Source of the DNA: JABDQW01 sp942492025
Lineage (GTDB): Bacteria > Pseudomonadota > Gammaproteobacteria > SZUA-229
DNA: 64,000 nt
Assembly (NCBI GenBank): GCA_942492025.1
Contig: CALODJ010000012.1
Coordinates: 310,001 to 374,000 of the forward strand
Reading direction: 5' to 3'
Under the pieces are notes generated by a model that saw only the letters and a program-made list of their open reading frames with translations, was not told the DNA's origin and ran no database searches. Positions 25,991 to 34,707 of the stretch are shown in pieces (position 1 is the first letter of the stretch; each line of letters opens with the position of its first letter). A program made the translations under genes and the position numbers.

Positions 25991-26832
25991 GCGGATTCCT
26001 GCAGATCGACAGTATCCCAGACACCTGATGCCATCGTCTTCTGTACATAGCTTGTGAAGTCTGTCGGCGGTCGACCTAGCGCCTGTTCGATACCCGACGT
26101 TGGCTTGCTGTTTCTACCATCAAATACCACAGTGAACAACTCGTGCAATAACCATTGCAGGTCTTCGGGTGCGCCGGTTTCGCGCAAGGCGTCTATATAG
26201 GCATCGACGGGAATGCGGGTGTATTGGATGTGCCGGCCCAGTGCATCGGAAATCTGATGGATGCACGCATCGAAGGTCAGTGCCTCTGGGCCGGTGACTT
26301 CGTACAGTTTGTTGCGATGGCCGGGTTCGGTCAAGGTGGCAATGACAACGTCGGCGATATCATCAGCGTCGACAAAAGGCTCTGCGATGTCGCCGGCGGG
26401 TAATACGAGTTCGCCCGCCAACAGCCCATCCAGCATAAAGCTTTCACTGAAGTTCTGGTAAAACCAGCTGGCCCTGACGATGTTCCATGATAGTCCGCTC
26501 GCTTTGACAATGTCCTCTGCGCGTTGCGCGCCGTCCTCGCCACGGCCGGAGAGTAATACCAGGTGTTCCAATCCGGCTTCAGCCGCCAGTTTCACGAACG
26601 CTTTAATAGCCGATTCTGCACGTGGCATGGCAAGATCGGGCTGGTAGGTGATATAGGCTGCTCGGGTGCCTTTGATCGCGGACGGCCATGTCGCGGGATC
26701 ATCCCAATCAAATGCTGGTCTGGTTGATCTGGAAACCGGACGTGTGGCATAGCCAAGGTCTTGCAGGCGCTGATTGACCCGGCTGCCGGTTTTGCCGTTT
26801 TTACCAATGATGAGAATAGGGGACGTTGTCAT
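25987..26832 (-). CDS. NmrA-like NAD(P)-binding protein
   Basis: Atypical short-chain reductase of the NmrA/NAD(P)H-binding group. The N-terminal ILIIGKNGKTGSRV (residues 6-19) is the Rossmann dinucleotide loop (GxxGxxG variant). LVLLSGRGEDGAQRAEDIVKASGLSWNIVRASWFYQNFSES is the conserved central part; such proteins usually lack the YxxxK catalytic pair and may act as redox sensors or as quinone or imine reductases. First gene of a coupled pair with the DUF1772 gene. A broken AraC-type gene lies divergently upstream (26945-27178). Confidence 0.85.
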   Translation of the reverse strand: MTTSPILIIGKNGKTGSRVNQRLQDLGYATRPVSRSTRPAFDWDDPATWPSAIKGTRAAYITYQPDLAMPRAESAIKAFVKLAAEAGLEHLVLLSGRGEDGAQRAEDIVKASGLSWNIVRASWFYQNFSESFMLDGLLAGELVLPAGDIAEPFVDADDIADVVIATLTEPGHRNKLYEVTGPEALTFDACIHQISDALGRHIQYTRIPVDAYIDALRETGAPEDLQWLLHELFTVVFDGRNSKPTSGIEQALGRPPTDFTSYVQKTMASGVWDTVDLQESA

Positions 26833-26944
26833 GGTTGTGCTCCTCTGTGGGTTTAGTGGGGGTCCGGATGTAAAGACTACACATCGTTATGTTTACTATG
26901 CAGTACGCTTGCTGGATTAACAATCGCGTAAAGTCCAGGATATT

Positions 26945-27178
26945 TTGCTCATCGTCCAAAGTAGATGGACTCACGATCAACAGGTGCGGCAAACTCTAAA
27001 CCATGTTGCGGACCATTCCAGAGATCGCTCCCTTCAGCGCCCCCTCGTCGTGCTAACCGATCGCCTCGGCTACAAATCCGCAGCGGCTTTTTGCCGGGCG
27101 TTCAAGCGTGAATTCGGTGTCGCGCCGGGAAGGGTCCGTGGCACCAATGAATCAATGCACTGCTTACTGTGTATTTAG
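26945..27178 (+). pseudogene. Remnant of an AraC-family regulator
   Basis: The frame holds parts of an AraC DNA-binding domain: WTHDQQVRQTLNHVADHSRDRSLQ resembles its opening helix, and LTDRLGYKSAAAFCRAFKREFGVAPGRVR is the second helix-turn-helix. The roughly 40 residues of the first helix-turn-helix that should sit between them are missing, and so is the cupin/sensor domain. It is divergent from the NmrA/DUF1772 pair, where a functional AraC regulator is often found, so this was probably that regulator. Exact decay boundaries are uncertain. Confidence 0.7.
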
Positions 27179-27233
27179 GCTTAATAACTGTGTTTTAATT
27201 GCGTTTTCACGTATTCAATTAAAGGAGCTCGAA

Positions 27234-28715
27234 TTGAGTGATTCACCAGCTTTACTGATTGGCGGTAGCGATAGCGGTCCGTGCTTGCTCTATGCACGCA
27301 TGGCCAACAGACATGGCTTGATTGCAGGTGCAACGGGTACCGGCAAGACAGTCACCCTGCAGAATCTGGCCGAAGGTTTTGCGCGTATCGGTGTACCGGT
27401 TTTTCTGTCTGACGTGAAAGGTGATTTGTCCGGACTGGCTGCATCAGGTCGGTCTCACCCCAAGATCGATGCGCGTGTGCAGCAGCTGGGATTAGATGAT
27501 TACCGGTTCCGTGCTGTGCCTACGGTGTTCTGGGATTTATTTGGTGTAAAAGGCCACAATATCCGGACAACGATTTCTGACATGGGTCCGTTGTTGCTTA
27601 CCAGCTTGCTTGATCTGAACGACACACAAAGCGGCATCCTGTATGCCTGTTTTAAAATCGCTGATGACGATGGCTTATTGCTGCTCGACTTCAAGGACCT
27701 GCAGGCCATGCTGAAATGGATGGCTGCAAACGCCAGGGAACTGAAAGCAGAATACGGTAATATTTCAGCTTCCAGTATCGGTGCGATACAAAGAAAGCTG
27801 CTCATGCTCGAAGAGCAGGGTGCAGAAGAATTCTTCAATGAACCGGTAGTGGCGCTGGATGATTTGATCAAGACTGATTTTTCAGGCAATGGCATCGTTA
27901 GTGTATTCGATGCGAGTACGATCATTCATCAATCGCCCAGGTTGTATGCCTGTTTTTTACTTTGGCTACTGGCCGAGCTGTTCGAGAACCTGCCGGAAGT
28001 CGGTGATGCAGACAGACCTCGATTTGTACTGTTTTTCGATGAAGCGCATTTAATTTTTGATGACGCACCCGAGGCCTTGCTTGATAAAGTCGAGCAGGTG
28101 GTACGCCTGATTCGTTCCAAAGGTGTTGGCGTCTATTTTGTCAGCCAGAGTCCTTTGGATATACCGGAAGATATTCTTGGCCAACTTGGCATGAAAATTC
28201 AGCATGCATTGCGTGCGTTTACCCCTAAAGACAATAAAGCGGTAAAAGCAGCCGCCGCTTCCTTCAGGCAAAATCCGAACATCGATAGTGAACAGTTGAT
28301 CACCGAACTGGGCGTGGGCGAGGCCCTGGTGTCTGTACTGGATGTCGAAGGGAGGCCGACACCCGTTGAGCACGTTTATATCAAGCCGCCAGAATCTCGC
28401 ATTGGACCGCTGACAGACGAAGAGCGCAAAGAGCATTTGTCACGTTCGCCTTACAAGGGGCGTTATGATGTGGTTATCGATCGCGAGTCCGCCTATGAAT
28501 TGCTAAAACACAAGGCCGAACAACAGGCAAAGGCGGCAGCGAAAACCTCCGATGAGAAAGCCAGTACTGATGCCAGGCGTCGTTCGTCAAGACGCAGTCG
28601 CCGACAGACGCCGGTAGAGGCAATGGTAACGAGCACGGCGCGCAGTATTGGTAGTCAGATTGGTCGACAGATTGTTCGCGGAATTATGGGCTCGTTATTT
28701 GGCCGCCAAAAATAG
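27234..28715 (+). CDS. HerA-type ATPase (DUF853/YjgR family)
   Basis: A 493-residue P-loop ATPase of the HerA/FtsK-like class in the YjgR (DUF853) family. Walker A is AGATGTGKTVTL (31-42), Walker B is FVLFFDEAHLIF, and FVSQSPLDIPEDILGQLG is a sensor-type motif conserved in the family. The C-terminal region is rich in Lys/Arg (residues about 425-465) and may touch nucleic acid. The TTG start at 27234 has AAAGGAG 6 nt before it; upstream in-frame codons overlap the AraC remnant. Cellular role not established. Confidence 0.88.
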   Translation: MSDSPALLIGGSDSGPCLLYARMANRHGLIAGATGTGKTVTLQNLAEGFARIGVPVFLSDVKGDLSGLAASGRSHPKIDARVQQLGLDDYRFRAVPTVFWDLFGVKGHNIRTTISDMGPLLLTSLLDLNDTQSGILYACFKIADDDGLLLLDFKDLQAMLKWMAANARELKAEYGNISASSIGAIQRKLLMLEEQGAEEFFNEPVVALDDLIKTDFSGNGIVSVFDASTIIHQSPRLYACFLLWLLAELFENLPEVGDADRPRFVLFFDEAHLIFDDAPEALLDKVEQVVRLIRSKGVGVYFVSQSPLDIPEDILGQLGMKIQHALRAFTPKDNKAVKAAAASFRQNPNIDSEQLITELGVGEALVSVLDVEGRPTPVEHVYIKPPESRIGPLTDEERKEHLSRSPYKGRYDVVIDRESAYELLKHKAEQQAKAAAKTSDEKASTDARRRSSRRSRRQTPVEAMVTSTARSIGSQIGRQIVRGIMGSLFGRQK

Positions 28716-29170
28716 GCAGAGTAGGAGGGCAGACACGCTGCTGCCTCACTTATGCGCCATTCCTGCCAAGGCGAATTACTCTTCGAAATAATTGTAATGA
28801 TATTTAATTCCTCTCAGCATCATACCAGGGTCGCCCATTAGCCGGCGAGTGTGCGATTTTGGAAAGTCAGCAAACGAAAAATTACATTCTATAACAGCCA
28901 CTTAATCGTCAATCAGGCGTGAATAACAAGGTGCGTGAGCATCATTCAGCAACGCGTCCTGCGGAAAATGATGCCGACAACAGGGTTTGTTATTATTAGG
29001 AAGCGCTGAATAATTCCATCGAGGAATCTTCAGGGCACGAAAAATTAAACATGCGATTTTTATTTTTCTTCATTTTCAATCACATATGTGATTGAAAACC
29101 TTGGCACAATCATGTGCCGCAAGGAAATTCTGAACAAATCAAAGTTTCCTCAGTGAGTGCGGGTAGTGGG
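28716..29170. other. Intergenic region with a 26-bp palindrome
   Basis: About 455 bp after the ATPase gene, including the alternative GTG start of the next gene at 29114. Largely featureless and AT-rich, except for the palindrome listed separately at 29073-29098. No clear terminator. Confidence 0.4.
29073..29098. promoter_or_regulatory. Perfect 26-bp palindrome, possible operator
   Basis: TTTTCAATCACA followed by TATGTGATTGAAAA reads the same on both strands without a mismatch. It lies about 70 bp before the ATG at 29171. The half-site TTCAATCACA is not the CRP site (TGTGA-N6-TCACA, opposite orientation) or the FNR site. Either an operator for a dimeric regulator or a cruciform/attenuator; both are inference. 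Confidence 0.5.
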
Positions 29171-29455
29171 ATGACTGACATGAGTGAAGTAAACCTAAAC
29201 CGTTCGGGGATCAAAGTGGTGTGTTATGCCGGCTATCGCGCTGAAGAGACACCGCTGCGGTTTTACCTTGGTGAACGGCGCATCGAAGTCTCGGAGGTGC
29301 TCGATCGCTGGATCGGTCCTGCTCATCGCTATTTCAAACTTCGAGGTGATGACGAAGGAATTTATATTCTGCGCCATTCGATCGACGAAGATCGTTGGGA
29401 AATGACCTTGTTCGACAGTGGCACCCGGGAAGATACCCGTCTTTCATCGACCTGA
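29171..29455 (+). CDS. Hypothetical cytoplasmic protein, 94 aa
   Basis: A compact, probably beta-rich protein: IKVVCYAGYRAEETPLRF, FYLGERRIEVSEVLDRWIG, YFKLRGDDEGIYILRHSIDE, DRWEMTLFD. The pattern resembles small conserved proteins found widely in bacteria without assigned function; I do not recognise a named family. The ATG at 29171 is preferred over a GTG at 29114 because homology-like sequence begins after it. No operon partner. Confidence 0.7.
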   Translation: MTDMSEVNLNRSGIKVVCYAGYRAEETPLRFYLGERRIEVSEVLDRWIGPAHRYFKLRGDDEGIYILRHSIDEDRWEMTLFDSGTREDTRLSST

Positions 29456-29695
29456 GTAGAAATAAACAGACAGTAAAAATACTGCAAACGATGCGAGCGC
29501 AGCAAGAAACACGGTTGGCGCGTATCTGAATATAGCGGTGTAAAAGGAGAAGCAGACCAGGATTTCAAGCCAATGAGGTCAACTTTTTGGGCACACGTTG
29601 AGCTTGTGCTGAATGGGCTCATGCGTTGTGGGATTGATAGCATCGGTTAAGGGTGTTTATACTTCCTCCTATACTTTACAAATTGTGGAAATGAT

Positions 29696-29859
29696 TCAGA
29701 AGTTAACTGACAGCTGTATGGGTCGATCGCAGGGTGTGCCGAGCGCACCGCGAAATTTAAGTGTGTTGCCCAGTCCCGGTGCGCACGGCGCACCCTACAG
29801 TTTTGATTTCACTATTACAAATGTGACGGTGATTTTGAGTGCATCGGCACTGTCAGGCA
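29696..29859. repeat. GTGCGC palindromic repeat element, copy B
   Basis: 164 bp alignable over its whole length with copy A (10375-10540). It shares TCAGAAGTTAACTGACAGCTG at the left, the palindromic core closing GGTGCGCACGGCGCACCCTAC (29729-29798) and GATTTTGAGTGCATCGGCAC at the right. Short complementary ends (CTGACAG and CTGTCAG) lie near the borders. Non-coding. Confidence 0.85.
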
Positions 29860-29961
29860 TAATTGAGAGTCAATGACAGTATTGTCAGATCAAATCCGGA
29901 CATTTACTACTTAATCAAAAGTGTTTTCAGACTTTGGATGTCTTGTTTGTTCTGCTATCGA

Positions 29962-31458
29962 CTAAGGCTTCTTCTGAGGCGGAACGTTTAACGCATCAAT
30001 GCTGATCGGCAGCTGGATATGGATGGTAGACCCCAGTTCAACATCGGATGTCACCGCCATATTGCCCTGATGCTGCTCGGTCACAATATAATAGGAAAAA
30101 GAGAGGCGTTGACCGGCGTCAAAATCCTCTGCTGCAGGTTTGCCTGTAAAAAAAGGCTCAAATAGATACATCTGCTCTTCAGCTGTCAGTCCAAGTCCGT
30201 TGTGCTGGACTTGGATCCACAGATTATCATAACGCTTAGACAGGATGATTTTGATTAACGGATCGAAATCCTCAACCGCTTTTTTTTGCGCCAGTGCATG
30301 ACAGGCATGACGAAACAGGCTCAGGAAAACCTGCTGCAGTTCCGTGATATAGCAGGGCACCAGAGGCAGGTTTTTTTCGAAATTCCGCTCAAGTTTAATC
30401 TTTCTAAATGGTAGCTCACCCGAAATAGAAACGACTTCGTTGGCAAGGCTGATGGTATTTTCCATCACATCCACGATATCGGCCAACTGCATTTTACCAT
30501 TGCGGCTGCGGGCGAAGGCCAGCAGATTACTGATAACGGTCGCGACCTGCTCGCCCTTGACAGACATATCGCTGATTATGGTATTGAGCTTTTGCGCCTG
30601 ATCACTACCGGAAATTTGCTTCGGTTCACTCGCATCGCTGATAATTCCCTGAAAACGCCTCAAATCCATCATCATTGCCTGCAGCGGCAGATTAATGTCA
30701 TGAGCCATGGTCGAGGCCAGCTCGCCCATAAATGACATTTTATCGTTATGAATCAAAATCTTTTCAGCAGCGGCCTGTTTTGTCACGTCATCGACCAGGA
30801 TTACAACCCCGGCCTGCTGCTCCTGTAACGGGTAAATCGTGATATCGTAGTGATAGAGGCTGCGCAGACTCTGCTTTAGATGAATTATTTTTTTTTGTTC
30901 GATCGATTCCTGAACATGCTCAGGAAGAACAGTTGCCTGCGGATAGGCTTCCCATAGCGTTTTGCCCAGTGCATCTTCTGATGATATGCCTGAAACCTCT
31001 TCAACCTGCTTGTTCCAGTGGGTGACGAAGCCGTCTTTATCCAGGCCCACCAGCATCAACGGCATCGAGGTTAAAATATCTTTGATATAAGACTCGGAAG
31101 ATCGTAGTTGATTGGCCGTAATCACATGCTTCGAGACCTCATCCTCCAGTAGCCGATTACTCTCCAGCAGCAGTTGATTGGACTGATCCAGCGTAGCAGT
31201 ACGCTCCTGTACCCGTATCTCCAGTTCATTTCGAATGGCGGTTAACTCAAGGTTCGCCCGATACGCTCTGCGACGGGCTATAAACAGATAGATGGTCACA
31301 ATCAATAACAGCGTCAGCAGTGTGCCGCCGGTATAATTAGCCAGATGCTGCCAGTTTCTTACGCCGTTTTCATCTTTAAACAGGTCATTGTCAAATGTGT
31401 ATGCCAGAGCAGGGGAACTCTGCAGAGCCATGATCGCAAACAGTAATGTGTTTTTCAT
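29962..31458 (-). CDS. PAS-domain histidine kinase with degenerate ATPase domain
   Basis: 498 residues: a signal-peptide-like N-terminus (1-19), a short periplasmic part, one membrane helix (about 43-62), a coiled coil (65-120), a PAS domain (about 122-228) and a HisKA segment with the phospho-acceptor His253 in MAHDINLPLQ. The ATPase domain is odd: the N-box Asn position reads FRHACHAL (His384), the G1 box DxGxG reads HNGLG (His419), and the G2 glycines are lost (AGQRLSFS), while FEPFFTGK is kept. It may be unable to bind ATP normally and could act as a pseudokinase or need a partner. No response regulator gene is adjacent. Confidence 0.85.
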   Translation of the reverse strand: MKNTLLFAIMALQSSPALAYTFDNDLFKDENGVRNWQHLANYTGGTLLTLLLIVTIYLFIARRRAYRANLELTAIRNELEIRVQERTATLDQSNQLLLESNRLLEDEVSKHVITANQLRSSESYIKDILTSMPLMLVGLDKDGFVTHWNKQVEEVSGISSEDALGKTLWEAYPQATVLPEHVQESIEQKKIIHLKQSLRSLYHYDITIYPLQEQQAGVVILVDDVTKQAAAEKILIHNDKMSFMGELASTMAHDINLPLQAMMMDLRRFQGIISDASEPKQISGSDQAQKLNTIISDMSVKGEQVATVISNLLAFARSRNGKMQLADIVDVMENTISLANEVVSISGELPFRKIKLERNFEKNLPLVPCYITELQQVFLSLFRHACHALAQKKAVEDFDPLIKIILSKRYDNLWIQVQHNGLGLTAEEQMYLFEPFFTGKPAAEDFDAGQRLSFSYYIVTEQHQGNMAVTSDVELGSTIHIQLPISIDALNVPPQKKP

Positions 31459-31777
31459 AACACTAAATCACCCCAGAAAGCGGACTTTCACCAAATATTG
31501 TAAATGCACGCAGTATACCAAACACTAGTGCGTGTACATTTTGTGGACCGGCCTTACGCGGATTTTTCCAATATAGGGGCTCATATCGGATACAGAGTAT
31601 CTCTGAGAGCCCCATCTGATCGACTTTTCTTAAGAAATATGGCAATAAAACAGGCGCACAAGAGGAAAAACACGGCACACACCAGCTGTAACCTGCTACT
31701 TTTTCAGAAGGGCATCAGTTATGTGTGTCTTCATCAGTGTTCTCCGTAAAAGAGACACCGAAGGCATTGATGTGCAT
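31459..31777. other. Gene-free region between tRNA-Leu and histidine kinase
   Basis: About 320 bp. Short open frames here show no domain or ribosome-binding site. No repeat family member was recognised. Confidence 0.45.
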
Positions 31778-31863
31778 GGTACCGGAGGCCGGACTTGAAC
31801 CGGCACGCTATTGCTAGCATCGGATTTTGAATCCGACGTGTCTACCAATTCCACCACTCCGGC
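31778..31863 (-). tRNA. leuX: tRNA-Leu (anticodon CAA)
   Basis: Reading the minus strand, GCCGGAG pairs with CTCCGGT as acceptor stem, with an encoded CCA end. The D-loop GGAATTGGTAGAC, anticodon stem CGGAT/ATCCG around loop TTCAAAA (anticodon CAA), a long variable arm (TGCTAGCAATAGCG, typical of Leu) and the T-arm GCCGGTTCAAGTCCGGC are all present. Total 86 nt. Decodes UUG. The symbol follows E. coli usage for the CAA isoacceptor. Confidence 0.95.
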
Positions 31864-31905
31864 GTGCGGGGCGTATTGTAGCGAATACGGTTAATAGTTA
31901 ACAGT
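31864..31905 (-). promoter_or_regulatory. Probable tRNA-Leu promoter with GC-rich discriminator
   Basis: On the minus strand a TACAAT box (31875-31880) lies about 12 nt before the tRNA 5' end, preceded at 16 bp by a weak GTTAAC. Between the box and the tRNA is ACGCCCCGCAC, a GC-rich discriminator as in stringently controlled stable-RNA promoters. The -35 match is poor. Confidence 0.4.
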
Positions 31906-32019
31906 GGAGAGTGGGTAGTTATTGTTGTGTCATTGCGAGAAGTGGAACGGCGAAGCAATCTCATGTGGACTGCGTGTATGCTGGAGATCGCTGTACTACT
32001 CTCGCGGTGACCGTGTCTT

Positions 32020-32207
32020 GAGGAGATCGCCACGCTTCGCTCGCGATGACGGTGTTTTTTGAGGGGTTGGTTGGCTTTGCTCGCGATGACGGTGGTTTTT
32101 GAGGGGTTGGCTGCGCTTTGTTCGCGATGACGGTGTTTTTGGGCGTTGGCTGCGCTTTACTTGCGATGACGGTGCTTTTAGAGGGCCTCTCTGCTCGCGA
32201 TGGTGGC
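32020..32207. repeat. 40-bp tandem repeat array
   Basis: Three exact-length 40-bp units (32061-32100, 32101-32140, 32141-32180), preceded by a 41-bp variant (32020-32060) and followed by a decayed partial unit. Each holds GCGATGACGGTG followed by a T-run, and most start GAGGGGTTGG. The left neighbour (31932 onward) contains GTCATTGCGAG and CGAAGCAATCT, so the array looks like amplification of one end of a dispersed CATTGCGAG...CGCAATGAC repeat. Non-coding. Confidence 0.85.
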
Positions 32208-32251
32208 TTCCCTTAGCGTACGGGGCGCTTGGTTCGCTGTGGCCGTTATGT

Positions 32252-32551
32252 TCAGGGTAATACTTTCTTGAAGGGTTTTACGGTCACCGAGGTATACACC
32301 CCGGCGTGCTGGTAAGGGTCGTCCGCGGCCCAATTTTGGGCATCTTCCAGTGAATTGAACTCTGCGACGATCAGGCTGCCGGAGAAGCCGGCTTCACCCG
32401 GGTCCTCGGTGTCGATAGCCGGGTGGGGGCCGGCCAGCAGCAGACGGCCCTCGTTGAGCAGGGCATCGAGCCGCTCAAGGTGTGCCGGTCTGGCGGCCAG
32501 TCTTTTTTCCAGGCTGTTTTCGATATCTGTGGCAATGATGGCGTAGAACAC
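32252..32551 (-). CDS. yciI: YciI family protein
   Basis: A 99-residue YciI-like protein, with a dimeric ferredoxin-like fold. MFYAIIATDIENSLEKRLAARPAHLERL contains the conserved early Asp and the ARPAHLERL His. GRLLLAGPHPAI and FNSLEDAQNWAADDPYQHAGVY, with the conserved Asp-Pro, complete the fold. The reaction is not known for this member; some relatives resemble muconolactone isomerase. It starts 2 nt from the yciB stop, so the two are one operon, as in many Gammaproteobacteria. Confidence 0.93.
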   Translation of the reverse strand: MFYAIIATDIENSLEKRLAARPAHLERLDALLNEGRLLLAGPHPAIDTEDPGEAGFSGSLIVAEFNSLEDAQNWAADDPYQHAGVYTSVTVKPFKKVLP

Positions 32552-32553
32552 GG

Positions 32554-33207
32554 CTAATCTTCCTTCAGGTCTTGGGTTTTATCCTCTTCCTGTTCCTCGA
32601 TGAAGCGAGACAGATAGATCGCCTGCAGGATGACGAATATGATCGTCAGGCCCATGAGTCCGAAGAGTTTGAAATCGACCCAGGTTTCCATACGCGCTTG
32701 CGGCAGGGCTTCACGATCGTAGTAGAACGCAACATAGAGGTTGGCCGCACCGCTGATCAGGAAGAAGGCCACCCAGGACAGGTTCAGACGCGTCCACACA
32801 TAGTCCGGCAGATCGAGTTGACTGCCCATCATGCGTTCGACCAGGTTTTTCTCGCCGATGAAGATGCTGAGCAAGAACGCCAGCGCGAATGCCCAGTTGA
32901 GCACTGTGGGTTTCCACTGGATGAATGCCGGATCACCGATGAGGATGGTGATGCCGCCGAGTACGGTGATCAGCACCAGGGAGAACACGTGCATGCGCTG
33001 GATTTTGTGGCTTTTCAGCCAGCTGTAACCCACCTGGATGAAACTGGCGACGATCGCAATTCCGGTCGCAACGATGGTGGCGTTGATATGATCGGGTCTC
33101 TCCGGATTTATCAGACTGCCGATGAAGGTATTGTCAATCAGGAATTTTGCTTGATAGAAGCTGACAAAGAAAAGAATAATTGGAAAAAAATCAAATAGTA
33201 ATTTCAT
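32554..33207 (-). CDS. yciB: Inner membrane septation protein YciB/IspZ
   Basis: A 217-residue membrane protein with about five or six helices. The N-terminal MKLLFDFFPIILFFVSFYQ, the central GGITILIGDPAFIQWKPTVLNW and the NLSWVAFFLISGAANLYVAF segment are diagnostic of the intracellular septation protein A family. It is involved in cell envelope synthesis at division in enterobacteria. The acidic tail (EEQEEDKTQDLKED) is longer than usual. First gene of the yciB-yciI pair. Confidence 0.94.
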   Translation of the reverse strand: MKLLFDFFPIILFFVSFYQAKFLIDNTFIGSLINPERPDHINATIVATGIAIVASFIQVGYSWLKSHKIQRMHVFSLVLITVLGGITILIGDPAFIQWKPTVLNWAFALAFLLSIFIGEKNLVERMMGSQLDLPDYVWTRLNLSWVAFFLISGAANLYVAFYYDREALPQARMETWVDFKLFGLMGLTIIFVILQAIYLSRFIEEQEEDKTQDLKED

Positions 33208-33747
33208 GTTCCTAATGCTACATTTAGTATTAAGACAGCTCGTCCCGTTGAATCTGTGGCGAGCATTATAGTTGTTTCAAGGCCACTAGGATAGAATGCG
33301 ACGCATTCTTATCGGTTAAATCTGATTCGAGTATGGCATGAAAGCGGCCGACGTATGACGGCTATTATGCATATTTCTTTCAGCTTCAGCTAAATAAACG
33401 ATGCCGGCAATGATATTTCCTGCTCTGTTTTATGTACAATTTCGCGTCGCTCGCCGAACCATTCTGCTTGATTCATAAGCATGGCCAGGGATGCGGCGAT
33501 TGTCGGGCCGTTTGTGACTACGTGCGCAACTTTGCCGGCGGGCTCGCATATGGCATGTTCCATTGGAATTCCCGTACAATTCGTCGCCCTTGGGCCGGGG
33601 CTAGCATTTGCGCACAAGCGAAGATCAACCTGGTTGTTCGCCTCAACTATCCGATTTGGCCTCGCAGGACTTGCGGATAAGGTCTATGTAAATCAGTTCT
33701 TACCCGTTCGACTATAATTTCAGATAATTTGCGCGAAACGCAGCATT
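33208..33747. other. Gene-free divergent region yciB / Sua5-YciO gene
   Basis: About 540 bp. Overlapping short open frames exist on both strands (33390-33617 minus, 33432-33717 plus) but none has a recognisable domain. A small perfect palindrome GAATGCGACGCATTC lies at 33294-33308. In many relatives a PHP-domain gene precedes the Sua5/YciO gene here; no such remnant could be read. Confidence 0.45.
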
Positions 33748-34368
33748 ATGAGCCAGTATTTCGAAATCCATCCCACCCACCCCCAGGGTCGACTGATCCA
33801 TCAGGCGGTAGCCATCATCGATGGCGGTGGTGTCATCGCGTATCCGACCGATTCGAGCTACGCCCTCGGTTGTCATCTTGGTGACAAGAAAGCGCTCGAG
33901 CGGATGCGCCAGATTCGTAAAATCGATGAAAAGCATAACTTAACCCTGGTCTGCAGTGATCTGTCCGAAATCTCGACATACGCCAAGATCAATAACGCGG
34001 ATTACCGTATGCTGAAATCGCTGACGCCCGGGCCGTACACTTTCATACTCAATGCCACCCACGAAGTGCCACGCCGGTTGATGCACCCTAAACGCAGAAC
34101 CATTGGCATCCGCGTCGTTGATCATCCCGTGGTTATAGCGTTACTGAATGATCTACGGCAGCCTTTGATGAGCTGTACCCTGATTCTCCCCGGTGAGACC
34201 GTGCCGCTGACCGAAGCCGATGAGATTCGAGACCAGCTGGAGGCTCAGCTTGACCTGATCATCGACAGCGGTCACTGCGGCATCGAGCCGACCACGGTGA
34301 TCGATCTGACCGGTAAAGCCCCTGTTCTGCTGAGGCAGGGTATGGGGCGCGATCATGGCCTGGACTGA
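33748..34368 (+). CDS. yciO: YciO-type Sua5/YrdC family protein
   Basis: A 206-residue member of the Sua5/YrdC/YciO superfamily. GGGVIAYPTDSSYALGCHLGDKKALERMRQIR is the nucleotide/threonine binding region, LTPGPYTFILNAT the family motif, and RRTIGIRVVDHPVVIALL follows. The fold of TsaC makes threonylcarbamoyl-AMP for tRNA t6A; YciO-type proteins are paralogues with weaker or different activity. The chain lacks the extra Sua5 C-terminal domain. The assignment to YciO rather than TsaC rests on the TLVCSDLSEISTYAKI and MSCTLILPGE style segments. Confidence 0.87.
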   Translation: MSQYFEIHPTHPQGRLIHQAVAIIDGGGVIAYPTDSSYALGCHLGDKKALERMRQIRKIDEKHNLTLVCSDLSEISTYAKINNADYRMLKSLTPGPYTFILNATHEVPRRLMHPKRRTIGIRVVDHPVVIALLNDLRQPLMSCTLILPGETVPLTEADEIRDQLEAQLDLIIDSGHCGIEPTTVIDLTGKAPVLLRQGMGRDHGLD

Positions 34369-34509
34369 AATTGATCCATTGCATTTCAGGCAGCGGGATA
34401 AATCTGATTAAAAATACCCAGTTAGTCGTGTAAACTCCGTAGCTTGGTCGCAGCCGGGTGATGTTTGCCTCTTGACTCTTGATTTCCCGCGTTTTGGCTT
34501 TCCGAATCA

Positions 34510-34673
34510 AGCCCGCATTTCTATCCAGGGGGCAGGATGATCACGCAGAGGTTTGAATTTGCAATGGACTATACGAGGGATTGGAATAACGGTGTGTATT
34601 TCCGACTGAATAAAATGTGTTATGGAGTCAAAAACCCAGTAGGGGCGCGTCCATCTGGTGAGAAATGCGGGCT
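34510..34673. repeat. Family 2 inverted-repeat element, full-length copy
   Basis: A 164-bp element with 13-bp perfect inverted ends AGCCCGCATTTCT (34510-34522) and AGAAATGCGGGCT (34661-34673), extended by related bases (ATCC and GGTG). The ends are those of the hairpins at gltA and, in part, at zipA, so this may represent a fuller form of that family. It lies upstream of the site-2 protease gene. No coding capacity. Confidence 0.75.
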
Positions 34674-34707
34674 GGAATGAGCATCATAAAAAAACGTAAG
34701 AAATAAC

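Noticed and set aside
29073..29098. Palindrome as a CRP site
   Set aside because: The half-sites are in the wrong orientation (TCACA-TA-TGTGA) with 2 bp between them, unlike TGTGA-N6-TCACA.
32572..33198. 208-codon frame antisense to yciB
   Set aside because: Very long but an artefact of codon bias on the opposite strand; yciB is unmistakable.
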